Shown: positions 17,425-25,341 of the stretch, one piece after another
How positions within the stretch are numbered: the stretch's first letter is position 1
Layout: each line of letters opens with the position of its first letter
Source of the DNA: Sphingomonas_B tabacisoli
GTDB taxonomy: Bacteria > Pseudomonadota > Alphaproteobacteria > Sphingomonadales > Sphingomonadaceae
Direction: 5' to 3'
DNA length: 64,000 bases
Assembly: GCF_042678385.1 (NCBI RefSeq)
Contig: NZ_JBHUDY010000001.1
Span: 806,001-870,000, forward strand
Notes under the pieces: model-generated
What the model was told of the DNA's origin: nothing
The model's input: the letters and a program-made list of their open reading frames with translations, nothing else
Database searches by the model: none
Made by a program: the position numbers and the translations under genes

Positions 17425-18255
17425 ATGATCACTCAAATCGCTTTCCTTCAGGAAGCCGCAGCCGCCGCTCCGAAAGGCGAAAATCCCTACGGTCTTCTTC
17501 CCGCGCTCCAGCAGGGTGGTGTCATCGCCTGGTCGGTGTTCCTCATCCTGGTCGGCATGTCGATCTTCTCGTTCTACATCCTGTTCACCAAGCTCTTCGA
17601 ACAGCAGAAGATCATCAACCAGGGCCGCAAGATGCGTGCCGGCTTCTGGAACATGACCAGCCTGAAAGAAGGCGCCAACAAGCTCGAGAAGAACTCGGCC
17701 TACCGCCAGATCGTCGACGACGCGATCACCGCGCAGGAACAGCATGGCAAGCTGACCGATCCGGTCGAAGCGCATGACTGGATGCACGGCTCGATCAACC
17801 GCAGCCAGGGCCTCATCAATTCGAAGCTCAACGGCGGCCTCGCCTTCCTGGCGACGGTCGGCGCGACGGCGCCGTTCATCGGCCTGTTCGGTACGGTTAT
17901 CGGTATCTACCGCGCGCTCATCAAGATCGGCCTGGCCGGCCAGGCGTCGATCGACGCCGTTGCGGGCCCGGTCGGTGAGGCGCTGATCATGACCGCGCTC
18001 GGTCTGGCCGTCGCCGTGCCGGCGGTGCTTGCCTACAACTGGCTGCAGCGCCGCAACAAGGCGATCGCGGAAGACCTCTCGGCCTTCTCGAACGACGTGC
18101 TCGGCTACATGATGTCGGGCGGCAGCGTGAAGCCGTCGAGCCTGCGTCCGGCGACCGCGCCGGCCGGCGCCTCGACCAAGCCGGCGGTCAGCACGGCGAA
18201 GCCGACGACCACCACCACGGCTGGTCAGGTCGGCGGCGTTCAGCCGAAGGCCTAA
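17425..18255 (+). CDS. exbB: MotA/TolQ/ExbB proton channel protein
   Basis: A 276-residue ExbB with three membrane segments: one near residues 30-55 (IAWSVFLILVGMSIFSFYIL) and two in the conserved core (LAFLATVGATAPFIGLFGTV and EALIMTALGLAVAVPAVLAY). The core motif for proton channel assembly with ExbD is intact. A Thr/Ala-rich C-terminal tail follows. It lies between tonB and the two exbD genes and should work with them in the inner membrane. The start ATG at 17425 has AAGGAC shortly ahead. Confidence 0.93.
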   Translation: MITQIAFLQEAAAAAPKGENPYGLLPALQQGGVIAWSVFLILVGMSIFSFYILFTKLFEQQKIINQGRKMRAGFWNMTSLKEGANKLEKNSAYRQIVDDAITAQEQHGKLTDPVEAHDWMHGSINRSQGLINSKLNGGLAFLATVGATAPFIGLFGTVIGIYRALIKIGLAGQASIDAVAGPVGEALIMTALGLAVAVPAVLAYNWLQRRNKAIAEDLSAFSNDVLGYMMSGGSVKPSSLRPATAPAGASTKPAVSTAKPTTTTTAGQVGGVQPKA

Positions 18256-18263
18256 GACGGACT

Positions 18264-18318
18264 GGCGGACGCCTGCTCCCTTATGGGCGTCCGCCACCCT
18301 CCGCCGGGGTCCCGGCGG
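18264..18318 (+). promoter_or_regulatory. Two stable hairpins between exbB and exbD
   Basis: GGCGGACGCC (18264-18273) pairs perfectly with GGCGTCCGCC (18286-18295), and CCGCCGGG (18301-18308) with CCCGGCGG (18311-18318). Neither is followed by a T-run, so they are not typical terminators. Hairpins at this place often protect the upstream message from 3' exonucleases, which would favour more ExbB than ExbD, as the complex needs. That role is inference. Confidence 0.6.
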
Positions 18319-18339
18319 ATCAAGACAGGATAGGATCCT

Positions 18340-18819
18340 ATGGCTTTTGCAGTTGGGGGTGACGACGATGTCCCCATGTCGGACATCAACACGACGCCTC
18401 TCGTGGACGTCATGCTGGTGTTGCTCATCATCTTCTTGATCGCGGTTCCGGTCGTGATCCAGACGATCCAGGTGAAGCTGCCGAACGTCCGCTTCGACCC
18501 GACGACGACCAAGCCCGAAAACGTCTCGCTCACCGTGCGCGGCGAAAAGGACGGCTCGTGCGGCGTCTATTGGGGTCTGACCAAAGTGAATGCGAGCGAG
18601 CTGCTCGACCGTGCGGTCGCGAAGCTCCGTCGCGAAATCGATCGCCAGGGCGGCCCGAACGCTCCCGGCCTCGAGCTTCCCGAAGCGCACATCCGCGGCG
18701 ACGTGAACACGCCGTACCGGTGCATCGGCGGCGCGATCTACACGATGCAGTTGGCCGGCTTCAGCCGCGTCGGCTTCATCTCCGAGCCTCCTCCGGGCGG
18801 CAACGTCGTTCGCCTCTGA
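18340..18819 (+). CDS. exbD: ExbD/TolR biopolymer transport protein, first copy
   Basis: A 159-residue ExbD: short cytoplasmic start, one membrane helix with the essential aspartate (Asp23 in NTTPLVDVMLVLLI), and a periplasmic domain. Compared with the second copy it carries a longer periplasmic part with two cysteines (SCGVYWG and YRCIGGAI) that could form a disulfide. It follows exbB after two hairpins and precedes the second exbD by 14 bases. The pair probably forms a mixed ExbD dimer, as suggested for systems with two ExbD genes; this is inference. Confidence 0.92.
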   Translation: MAFAVGGDDDVPMSDINTTPLVDVMLVLLIIFLIAVPVVIQTIQVKLPNVRFDPTTTKPENVSLTVRGEKDGSCGVYWGLTKVNASELLDRAVAKLRREIDRQGGPNAPGLELPEAHIRGDVNTPYRCIGGAIYTMQLAGFSRVGFISEPPPGGNVVRL

Positions 18820-18833
18820 TTTAGGAGTATCTC

Positions 18834-19259
18834 ATGGCAATCAGTGGTGGCCGCGACGACGGCGAACCGATGGGTGAAATGAACACGACGCCGTTGATCG
18901 ACGTCATGCTCGTGCTGCTCATCATGTTCATCATCACCATCCCGATCCAAACCCACGCGGTGAAGATCGACCTGCCGGTCAACAGCGACCAGAACACGCC
19001 GCCGCCGATCGATCCGATCAAGAACACCGTCTCGGTCGACCCGGCCGGCACGGTGACCTGGAACGGCTCGCCGATCGACATGGTGACGCTGCGCCTGTAC
19101 CTCGACCGCACCCGCGCGATGAGCCCGGAGCCGGAACTGCACGTGCAGCCCGATCCCCAGGCACGCTATGCGGTGGTCGACAACGTCCTCGCCGTGATCA
19201 AGCGCTCGGGCGTGACCAAGATGGGCTTCGTCGGCAACGAGCAATATCGCGCGTTCTGA
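18834..19259 (+). CDS. exbD: ExbD/TolR biopolymer transport protein, second copy
   Basis: A 141-residue ExbD with the essential membrane aspartate (Asp23 in NTTPLIDVMLVLLI) and a periplasmic domain lacking the two cysteines of the first copy. A good ribosome site (TTAGGAG) precedes the ATG. It is the last gene of the tonB-exbB-exbD-exbD cluster, and a factor-independent terminator follows 22 bases after the stop. Two different ExbD proteins with one ExbB and one TonB are common in Gram-negative bacteria rich in TonB-dependent receptors. Confidence 0.92.
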   Translation: MAISGGRDDGEPMGEMNTTPLIDVMLVLLIMFIITIPIQTHAVKIDLPVNSDQNTPPPIDPIKNTVSVDPAGTVTWNGSPIDMVTLRLYLDRTRAMSPEPELHVQPDPQARYAVVDNVLAVIKRSGVTKMGFVGNEQYRAF

Positions 19260-19281
19260 CGTTCGCACGATCGAACCAAGG

Positions 19282-19310
19282 GGGCGGTGCCGAAAGGCGC
19301 CGCCCTTTTT
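19282..19310 (+). terminator. Rho-independent terminator of the tonB/exb cluster
   Basis: GGGCGGTGCC, a GAAA loop, and GGCGCCGCCC (one G-U pair) are followed by five T residues. It closes the cluster 22 bases after the second exbD stop. Confidence 0.9.
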
Positions 19311-19318
19311 GTTTCAAA

Positions 19319-19450
19319 CCCTCTCCCCTCTGGGGAGAGGGCGACTCGCGCCTGCGGGCGCGAGCGGGGAGAGGGGCCTGGGCGCGATAGTCTCTGCCCC
19401 TCTCCCGGCTGAGCTGCGCTCAGCCTGCCCTCTCCCCGTTGGGGAGAGGG
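19319..19450. repeat. Composite palindromic repeat, family B, copy 2
   Basis: Bounded by CCCTCTCCCCTCTGGGGAGAG at the left and CCCTCTCCCCGTTGGGGAGAG at the right, with an inner GACTCGCGCC/GGCGCGAG hairpin. It fills the space between the exb terminator and hrpB and ends 17 bases before the hrpB start, so hrpB leader RNA may contain it. Confidence 0.87.
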
Positions 19451-19467
19451 CTGTGTAACGACGATCC

Positions 19468-21996
19468 GTGCCCGAACTCCCCATCCACGCCGTCCTGCCC
19501 GATCTCCTCGCCGCCCTGCGCGAGCGGAGCAGCGCGGTCGTGGTCGCGCCGCCGGGCGCCGGCAAGACCACCGCCATCGCCCCGGCCCTGATCGACGAAT
19601 CCTGGTGCACCGGCGAAATCCTGCTGCTCTCCCCGCGCCGCATCGCCGCCCGCGCCGCCGCCGAGCGCATGGCGCAGCTTGCCGGCGAACCGGTCGGCAA
19701 GACCTTCGGCTATGCCACCCGCATGGACGTGAAGCGCTCGGCCGCCACTCGCGTCACGGTCCTGACCGAAGGCATTTTCGTCAACCGCATCCAGGCCGAT
19801 CCCGAGCTTGCCGGCGTCTCGGCCGTGCTGTTCGACGAGGTCCACGAGCGCAGCCTCGACAGCGATTTCGGCCTGGCGCTTGCCCTCGACGCGCAAACCG
19901 CGCTGCGCCCGGACCTCCGGCTCGTTGCGATGTCGGCCACCCTCGACGGCGCCCGCTATGCCGCGCTGATGGACGGCGCGCCGGTCATCGAAAGCCAGGG
20001 CCGCTCGCACCCGCTCGAGCTCCGCTATCTCGGCCGCGCCGCCGAAATCCGTATCGAGGATGCGGTGGCGCAGGCGATCCGTCGTGCGCTTCGTGACGAG
20101 GATGGCGGCGTGCTCGCCTTCCTGCCGGGCGTGGCCGAGATCGAGCGCACGGCGGAACGGATCGGCCCGCTTGCCGACAGCATCGTCCTCCACAAACTGC
20201 ACGGCCAGATCGATCCCGCAGCCCAGCGTCTCGCCATCGCCCCGGCTGGCCCTTGCCAGCGCAAATTGGTGCTGGCCACGTCGATCGCGGAAACCAGCCT
20301 GACCCTGGACGGCGTCCGCGTCGTGGTCGACTCCGGCCTTGCGCGCCGCCCGCGCTACGACCGATCGGCCGGCATGACGCGCCTCGTCACCGAGCGCGCC
20401 AGCCAGGCCGCCGTCACCCAGCGCGCGGGTCGCGCCGCGCGGCAAACGGCGGGCGTCGCCTATCGGCTGTGGGAGGAAGCGGCAACCGCGGGCCTGCCGC
20501 GCTTCGACCCGCCCGAAATCCTCGAAGCCGATCTGTCGCCCCTGCTGCTCGCGAGCGCGATCTGGGGCGTCGCCGATTCGCGCATGCTGCGGTGGCTCGA
20601 CCCACCCCCCGAGGCCGCCATCGCCGAAGCCCGCGCGCGCCTGACCGAGCTTGGCGCGCTGGAGGGGGAAGGGCGCCCAACCGACCATGGCCGCCGCGTC
20701 GCAGAACTGCCGATGCCGCCACGCATCGCGCACATGCTGGCCGAGGCCGAGCGGCTCGGCATGCTCGACCTCGCCGCCGAAGCCGCCGTCCTCCTCGCCG
20801 AACGCGGCCTCGGCGGCAACGACGCCGATCTCGACCTCCGCCTCCAGCGCTGGCGCACCGAACGCGGCAAGCGCGCGGAAGCGGGCCGGGGATTGGCGAG
20901 GCGGTGGGTGAATTTTGTTCAACCCTCTCCCCACCGGGGAGAGGGACGGTCGCGTAGCGGCCAGGGAGAGGGGGCGAGTCCCCAAGACAGCCCCTCTCCT
21001 GGCGTCGCTTCGCTCCGCCACTCTCTCCCCGGTGGGGAGAGGGTTGGGATGTGCATCGCCCTCGCTTACCCCGACCGCCTCTCCAAACGCCGCTCCGCCG
21101 ACGGCGCCGACTGGATCAGCGCCGGCGGGCGCGGGTTCCGGCTCGATCCGGCCTCGCCGCTTGCCCGCGCCGAATGGCTCGCCGTCGCCGAAGTGCAGGG
21201 CGCCGCCGCCGGCGCGCGCATCCTCTCCGCCGCGCCGATCGAAGCCGAAGATGTCGAGGCGCTGTTCGCCGATCGGATCAAGACCGTCCGCCGCGTCCGC
21301 TTCGATCCCAAGACCGGCGCCGTCGCCGCAGTGCGCGAGCGCCGGCTGGGTGCGATCCGCCTCTCGTCGGGACCGGACGCCGCCGCCGACCCGGAAGAGA
21401 TCGCCGCCGCCCTGCTCGAAGGCATGCGCGAACATGGCCTCGCGCTGTTGCCCTGGTCCGCCGCCGCCACACTCCGCACGCGCGCCGCCTTTGCCGGCAT
21501 CGACCTGTCGGATGAGACACTCCGCGCTCGCCTCGACGAATGGCTGCCGCCCCTGCTCACGGGTAAGCGCCGGCTCGATGCCCTCGATCCCGGCGCGCTC
21601 ACCCAGGCGCTGGAAATGCTGATCGGCTGGGACGCCAAACGCCAGATCGATGCCGTCGCGCCGTCGCACTTCACCTCCCCCGCGGGCAGCACGCACCCGA
21701 TCGACTATGGCGCAGAGGCCGGTCCCACGGTGGAGCTCCGCGTCCAGGCGCTGTTCGGCCTTGCCGAGCACCCGACTGTCGGACGCGACCGCGTGCCGCT
21801 CGTCCTCAGCCTCACATCGCCCGCCGGCCGCCCGATCCAGACCACGCGCGACTTGCCGGGTTTCTGGCGCGGAAGCTGGTCAGCGGTCGCCAAGGAAATG
21901 CGCGGCCGCTACCCGAAGCATCCCTGGCCCGACGATCCGGCCGCCGCAGCGCCCACACTCCGGACCAAGGCAGCCGACGCGCGCGCGGGGCGTTGA
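19468..21996 (+). CDS. hrpB: ATP-dependent helicase HrpB, with an in-frame repeat insertion
   Basis: An 842-residue DEAH-box helicase. Walker A APPGAGKTT is at residues 27-35, the DEVH box is in LFDEVHERSLD near residue 125, SAT follows at VAMSATLDG, and motif VI is QRAGRAARQ. The HrpB C-terminal domain is recognisable (for example FWRGSWSAVAKEMRGRYPKHPWPDDP). Residues about 486-526 are encoded by a family B palindrome that interrupts the region just before the conserved LAYPDRLSKRR stretch; the frame stays open throughout, so the protein is probably made with the extra loop. Start is GTG 19468. HrpB's cellular role is poorly defined. Confidence 0.92.
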   Translation: MPELPIHAVLPDLLAALRERSSAVVVAPPGAGKTTAIAPALIDESWCTGEILLLSPRRIAARAAAERMAQLAGEPVGKTFGYATRMDVKRSAATRVTVLTEGIFVNRIQADPELAGVSAVLFDEVHERSLDSDFGLALALDAQTALRPDLRLVAMSATLDGARYAALMDGAPVIESQGRSHPLELRYLGRAAEIRIEDAVAQAIRRALRDEDGGVLAFLPGVAEIERTAERIGPLADSIVLHKLHGQIDPAAQRLAIAPAGPCQRKLVLATSIAETSLTLDGVRVVVDSGLARRPRYDRSAGMTRLVTERASQAAVTQRAGRAARQTAGVAYRLWEEAATAGLPRFDPPEILEADLSPLLLASAIWGVADSRMLRWLDPPPEAAIAEARARLTELGALEGEGRPTDHGRRVAELPMPPRIAHMLAEAERLGMLDLAAEAAVLLAERGLGGNDADLDLRLQRWRTERGKRAEAGRGLARRWVNFVQPSPHRGEGRSRSGQGEGASPQDSPSPGVASLRHSLPGGERVGMCIALAYPDRLSKRRSADGADWISAGGRGFRLDPASPLARAEWLAVAEVQGAAAGARILSAAPIEAEDVEALFADRIKTVRRVRFDPKTGAVAAVRERRLGAIRLSSGPDAAADPEEIAAALLEGMREHGLALLPWSAAATLRTRAAFAGIDLSDETLRARLDEWLPPLLTGKRRLDALDPGALTQALEMLIGWDAKRQIDAVAPSHFTSPAGSTHPIDYGAEAGPTVELRVQALFGLAEHPTVGRDRVPLVLSLTSPAGRPIQTTRDLPGFWRGSWSAVAKEMRGRYPKHPWPDDPAAAAPTLRTKAADARAGR
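20923..21043. repeat. Composite palindromic repeat, family B, copy 3, inside hrpB
   Basis: The same boundary hairpins as the intergenic copies (ACCCTCTCCCCACCGGGGAG at left, CTCTCCCCGGTGGGGAGAGG at right) lie within the hrpB reading frame. It is translated as a Ser/Pro/Gly/Arg-rich segment containing PSPHRGEGRSRSGQGEG. Confidence 0.9.
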
Positions 21997-22028
21997 GCCT
22001 GAAGCGCGCATCCATTACACGCTCCCGC

Positions 22029-22310
22029 ATGTCCCAAGCCCGCATCTTCCAGCGTCCCAAGAACGCCACCCAGTCCGGCCGCGCCCGCACCGATGAATGG
22101 GTGCTCGAATATCTGCCGCGCGAGAAGACGCCGGTCGATCCGCTCACCGGCTGGAACGGCCTCGCCGACACCCGCGCCGAAGTGAAGCTTGCGTTCCCCA
22201 CGCTGGATGCCGCCAAGGCTTATGCGGCCAAGCACGGCATCGACGCCTATGTCGTGCCCGCGCCGCAGCCTAAGCTGAAGCTGCAGGCCTATGCGGATAA
22301 TTTCCGGTAA
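22029..22310 (+). CDS. NDUFS4-like accessory subunit of respiratory complex I
   Basis: A 93-residue protein of the ETC complex I conserved-region family, homologous to mitochondrial NDUFS4 (18-kDa subunit), typical of alphaproteobacteria. The opening ARIFQRPKNATQSGRA and the core WVLEYLP, LTGWNGLADT and VKLAFPTLDAAKAYAAKHGI are the family pattern. It should bind the peripheral arm of NADH:quinone oxidoreductase. I start at ATG 22029 because the family begins with this segment; an in-frame TTG at 21993 would add 12 unrelated residues. No other complex I genes are nearby, as is usual for this subunit. Confidence 0.9.
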   Translation: MSQARIFQRPKNATQSGRARTDEWVLEYLPREKTPVDPLTGWNGLADTRAEVKLAFPTLDAAKAYAAKHGIDAYVVPAPQPKLKLQAYADNFR

Positions 22311-22317
22311 TCTCCCA

Positions 22318-22453
22318 ACCCTCTCCCCTCCGGGGAGAGGGCGACTCGCGCCTGGGGGCGCGAGCGGGGAGAGGGGGCCGGGCTCCGAGTGACGACTCGG
22401 CCCCTCTCCCTGGCTGCTACGCAGCCTGTCCCTCTCCCCGGAGGGGAGAGGGG
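22318..22453. repeat. Composite palindromic repeat, family B, copy 4
   Basis: Bounded by CCCTCTCCCCTCCGGGGAGAG and CCTCTCCCCGGAGGGGAGAGG. It lies between the convergent complex I subunit and Nudix genes, and its right third supplies the last codons and the stop of the Nudix gene. Confidence 0.87.
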
Positions 22454-22968
22454 TGGAGGATGCTCGCCGCCAGCAACAGCAGCATCTTCACGTCGATAAA
22501 GCACCCCTCCGCGCGCTTCCGCTCAACGAACGCCGGCACCTCGCCCATAGGCACGCGGTGCACGGTGATGCCTTCGCCCGCCTCGCCGCCGCCGTCGCCG
22601 GCCTTGGTCAGCCCGTGCGCCTTCACCAGCGTGAAGGTCTCGGAGACCATGCCGGGCGAGGAAGCGAACTCGCCGATCACTTCGATCCGCTCAGGGCGAT
22701 AGCCGGTCTCTTCCTCCAGCTCGCGCGCGGCGGAGGCTTCGACCGTCTCGCTCTTGTCGATATCGCCGACCAGGCCGGCCGGCAGCTCCAGGCATGGCCC
22801 GCCGAGCGGCACGCGGTTCTGCTCGACCAGCAGCACATGACCGTCGTCGATCGCGATGATCACCGCCGCATGGATGTCGTTCGCGCGGCCGACGAATTCC
22901 CACCGTCCCTTGCGCTTCGCCTCGATGAATTTCCCCGCCCAGACGGTTTCGATCGGTTCCTGGCTCAT
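22417..22968 (-). CDS. Nudix hydrolase (ADP-ribose pyrophosphatase type)
   Basis: A 183-residue Nudix protein. The Nudix box runs from GLVGDIDKSE to AARELEEETGYRPE with the metal-binding REL-EE core. The preceding ELPAG and following SSPGMVSE segments are typical of ADP-ribose and related nucleoside-diphosphate pyrophosphatases, which remove reactive sugar nucleotides in the cytosol. The last dozen residues (after LLAAS, including HPSPLRGEGQAA) come from a family B repeat, so the original stop was probably replaced. It is the first gene on the minus strand after two TPM-domain genes, whose frame it overlaps by 4 bases. Confidence 0.88.
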   Translation of the reverse strand: MSQEPIETVWAGKFIEAKRKGRWEFVGRANDIHAAVIIAIDDGHVLLVEQNRVPLGGPCLELPAGLVGDIDKSETVEASAARELEEETGYRPERIEVIGEFASSPGMVSETFTLVKAHGLTKAGDGGGEAGEGITVHRVPMGEVPAFVERKRAEGCFIDVKMLLLLAASILHPSPLRGEGQAA

Positions 22969-23636
22969 AGCTGGATCAAACGATCCGGCAGCTCATTCGG
23001 GTCTTGGCCGGTATAGGGAAAATGCGCGGCCAGCACGTCGCCGATCTTGCCGACCGCCGCCGCCATGCCGTCGCCCGGCCGCCCGCCGCGCACGCCGTCC
23101 AGCAGCGCGACCATCGCCTCGCCCCATTCCTCGCCGGAGATCTTCGACTGGATGCTTTCGTCGGCGACGATTTCCGCCCGCCGTTCGGCGAGGCTCAGAT
23201 AGAGCAGCACGCCGGTGCGGGTTGCGGTGCGCCGTTCGGTGCTGGCCTTGAAGACCATAATCGCGCGCCGCCGCACTCGCCGCGCCTTGGTTGCGCCCGG
23301 CGTCAGCGCCTGCTTGATCGCCGGAATCGCGAACAGGAAGCGTCCGATCAGGAACGCGACGGCGACTTTCAGCAGGACAATCGTCAGCATCAGCCTGAGC
23401 GGCGGCGGCTCGTCGCCCCACCCCTGGTGCAGCAGCGACGCGCCCCATTCCAGCAGCCCCGGAAAGGTCGCGAACAGCGCCAGCGGCAGCAGCGCCAGCA
23501 GCACGGCCCAGTGCAGCACCACGTCCGCGTAGCTGTCGGATTCGGGCGCCATCACCACCGCGATCTCGCCGTCGGTTTTCGCCTCCGCGTCGCGGATAGC
23601 ACGCGCGACGGCTTCCTGGTCTTGAGGTCCCAGCAT
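22965..23636 (-). CDS. TPM-domain membrane protein (short form)
   Basis: A 223-residue TPM domain protein. The domain opens with AVARAIRDAEAKTDGEIAVVM and ends with GDVLAAHFPYTGQDPNELPD; two membrane segments lie between (LHWAVLLALLPLALFATFPGLL and LMLTIVLLKVAVAFLIGRFLF). An arginine-rich loop (KARRVRRRAIMVF) follows the second. I start at ATG 23636, which overlaps the stop of the preceding TPM gene by one base (TGATG). Together with that gene and lemA it forms an operon commonly seen in bacteria; TPM proteins are linked to membrane protein turnover, but the role here is not shown. Confidence 0.85.
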   Translation of the reverse strand: MLGPQDQEAVARAIRDAEAKTDGEIAVVMAPESDSYADVVLHWAVLLALLPLALFATFPGLLEWGASLLHQGWGDEPPPLRLMLTIVLLKVAVAFLIGRFLFAIPAIKQALTPGATKARRVRRRAIMVFKASTERRTATRTGVLLYLSLAERRAEIVADESIQSKISGEEWGEAMVALLDGVRGGRPGDGMAAAVGKIGDVLAAHFPYTGQDPNELPDRLIQL

Positions 23637-24601
23637 CACCAGCTCCCCGATGCGCCGCCGCCGCCGAACGAGCCGCCCCCGCCGCCGGTAAAACCGCCGC
23701 CGCCCCAGCCGCCCCCGCTGCTGCCGCCGCCCCAATCGCCACCTCCCCAGATCGAGCCACCCCGGCTGCGCGAGGCGCTGTCGGCAATCTCGCTCGCCGC
23801 CCACAGCCAAACCGGCCAGTTGCTGCCGCGATCGTATCGCCGCGCGCCCCACGGCCCCTTCCGCCGCCGGTGCGAGAGGATGATGAAGCCGAGCACGAAC
23901 AGCCAGAAGATCAGCCCGATCGGAATGCCGCCGCCGGCATGGCGTTGAGCTTGCGTATGAGTGCGGTCGAATTCCTGGATGGCCTTGGCCTGCGCGGCCT
24001 TTGCCTGCTCGTCGGGCATGGAGAGCTGCTGGATGATCGCGTCTGTTCCCGCTTCGAGAGCCCCCGGAATATCGCCATTTGCTTTCAATGGCGGCATCAT
24101 CTTGGTGTTGATGATGACGCTGGCGAACGCATCCGTCAGCACCGGCTCTAGCCCGTAGCCGACCTCGATGCGCGGGCCACGCTGGCCTGCCGGATTGTTC
24201 GGCGCGATGAATAGGATCACGCCATTGTTGACGTCCTTAAGGCCGACAGCCCAGGCCCGCCCAAGCTTGTACCCATAATCCTCGAGCGGATAGCCTTGGA
24301 GGTCGGCGATCGTGGCGACTACGAGCTGCCGCCCGGTTTGCTGTTGAAATGCCTCCAGCTTCTGCCGCAGCGCCGCCTCGCGATCATCGGGGATCACGTT
24401 TGCATCATCGACGACCAGTCCGGTGAACTTCGGAAAGGTTTGGGCAAGCGCGGGCGTGGCGAACAGCGCTAGTAGGACGACGACAAGAGCTGCCCACAAA
24501 CTCCGTTCGGGCTGAGCCTGTCGAAGCCCTGCTCTTTCTTGCGGCGATAGAGAAAAAGAACAGGCCTTCGACAAGCTCAGGCCGAACGGGGCGTGGGACA
24601 C
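23636..24601 (-). CDS. TPM-domain protein (YgcG type) with glycine-rich C-terminus
   Basis: An exported or membrane-anchored protein: signal-like hydrophobic stretch (LWAALVVVLLALFATPALAQ), TPM domain (FTGLVVDDANVIPD to the DAIIQQL region), one membrane segment (GIPIGLIFWLFVLGFIILS), then a Gly/Ser-rich tail of GGGG units. The start is unclear. A GTG at 24601 would give about 34 residues encoded mainly by a family A palindrome ahead of the signal peptide; a TTG at 24499 would start right at it. The element may have displaced the original start. It lies between lemA and a second TPM gene, all on the minus strand. Confidence 0.82.
   Translation of the reverse strand: MSHAPFGLSLSKACSFSLSPQERAGLRQAQPERSLWAALVVVLLALFATPALAQTFPKFTGLVVDDANVIPDDREAALRQKLEAFQQQTGRQLVVATIADLQGYPLEDYGYKLGRAWAVGLKDVNNGVILFIAPNNPAGQRGPRIEVGYGLEPVLTDAFASVIINTKMMPPLKANGDIPGALEAGTDAIIQQLSMPDEQAKAAQAKAIQEFDRTHTQAQRHAGGGIPIGLIFWLFVLGFIILSHRRRKGPWGARRYDRGSNWPVWLWAASEIADSASRSRGGSIWGGGDWGGGSSGGGWGGGGFTGGGGGSFGGGGASGSW
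24502..24590. repeat. Palindromic repeat, family A, copy 2
   Basis: Arms CCGTTCGGGCTGAGCCTGTC (left) and GACAAGCTCAGGCCGAACGG (right) flank about 45 bases. It lies between lemA and the TPM gene and may encode the first residues of the TPM protein. Confidence 0.87.
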
Positions 24602-24617
24602 GATGGAAGACTCGCGC

Positions 24618-25214
24618 TTACTTGCCGAAATCGACCGTCGGCGCCTGGTCCGCATTGGGCGTGGTCGCCTGGAACGGCACCAGCGGCTTGGCGCCATAGA
24701 CCAGCTTGGCGCCGACCGCGTCGGGGAAGGTCCGGATGCGCGTGTTATACTCGCGCACCGCCTCGTTATAGTCGCGGATCGTGATGTTGATCCGGTTCTC
24801 GGTGCCTTCGAGCTGGCTCATCAGCGTCTTGAAATTCTCCTGGCTCTGGAGCTGCGGATATTGCTCCTGCAGTCGCTGCAGCGGCAGGATCGTCGCGGAC
24901 AGCTTCGCCTGCGCCTCGTTGAAGCGGGCCATTGCCGCCGGATCGCTCAACTGGTCACCGCTCACCGTGATTCGCGTCGCGTTGGCGCGTGCTTCGGTGA
25001 CGTCGGTCAGGATCTTGCCTTCGGAGGCCGCGGCGCCCTTGGCGGTCGCGACCAGGTTGGGGATCAGGTTCGCGCGGCGCTGATAGGCGGCCTGCACGTC
25101 GGCCCATTTGGCCTTCGCGACTTCCTCCGATGCCGGCACCGAGTTGATGCCGCAGGCGGAGATCGACAGCATCACGGCAGGGGCGGCAAAGGCGGCGAAC
25201 AGGCGAGAATTCAT
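24618..25214 (-). CDS. lemA: LemA family lipoprotein
   Basis: A 198-residue LemA protein with a lipobox (LSISAC, Cys21), so it is probably a lipoprotein. The LemA signature WADVQAAYQRRANLIPNLV is followed by a long alpha-helical bundle and RDYNEAVREYNTRIRTFP near the end. I start at ATG 25214, preceded by GGAGGA, because it opens the lipoprotein signal. Two TPM-domain genes follow in the same direction, the usual lemA neighbourhood. LemA function is not settled; family members have been tied to envelope stress or peptide display. Confidence 0.9.
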   Translation of the reverse strand: MNSRLFAAFAAPAVMLSISACGINSVPASEEVAKAKWADVQAAYQRRANLIPNLVATAKGAAASEGKILTDVTEARANATRITVSGDQLSDPAAMARFNEAQAKLSATILPLQRLQEQYPQLQSQENFKTLMSQLEGTENRINITIRDYNEAVREYNTRIRTFPDAVGAKLVYGAKPLVPFQATTPNADQAPTVDFGK

Positions 25215-25341
25215 CGATGGTCCTCCAGGTGTATTGCAGGGGGAATACAGCAGCGCCGCCGCCCCCGCAATCGGTCTTGCTTTCGGCTGCGTAACGGGGA
25301 AGTCTCGGCCCGCGTTCCACGGGGGGCAGGAGGGCTCGCCA

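Noticed and set aside
19420..21771. A 783-codon minus-strand open frame opposite hrpB
   Set aside because: HrpB motifs on the plus strand are unmistakable; the antisense product is low-complexity and unlike any protein I know.
19319..22453. Closely spaced repeats at 19319, 20923 and 22318 as a CRISPR-like array
   Set aside because: Units are about 120-135 bases, palindromic, more than 1 kb apart and separated by genes; no cas gene is present.
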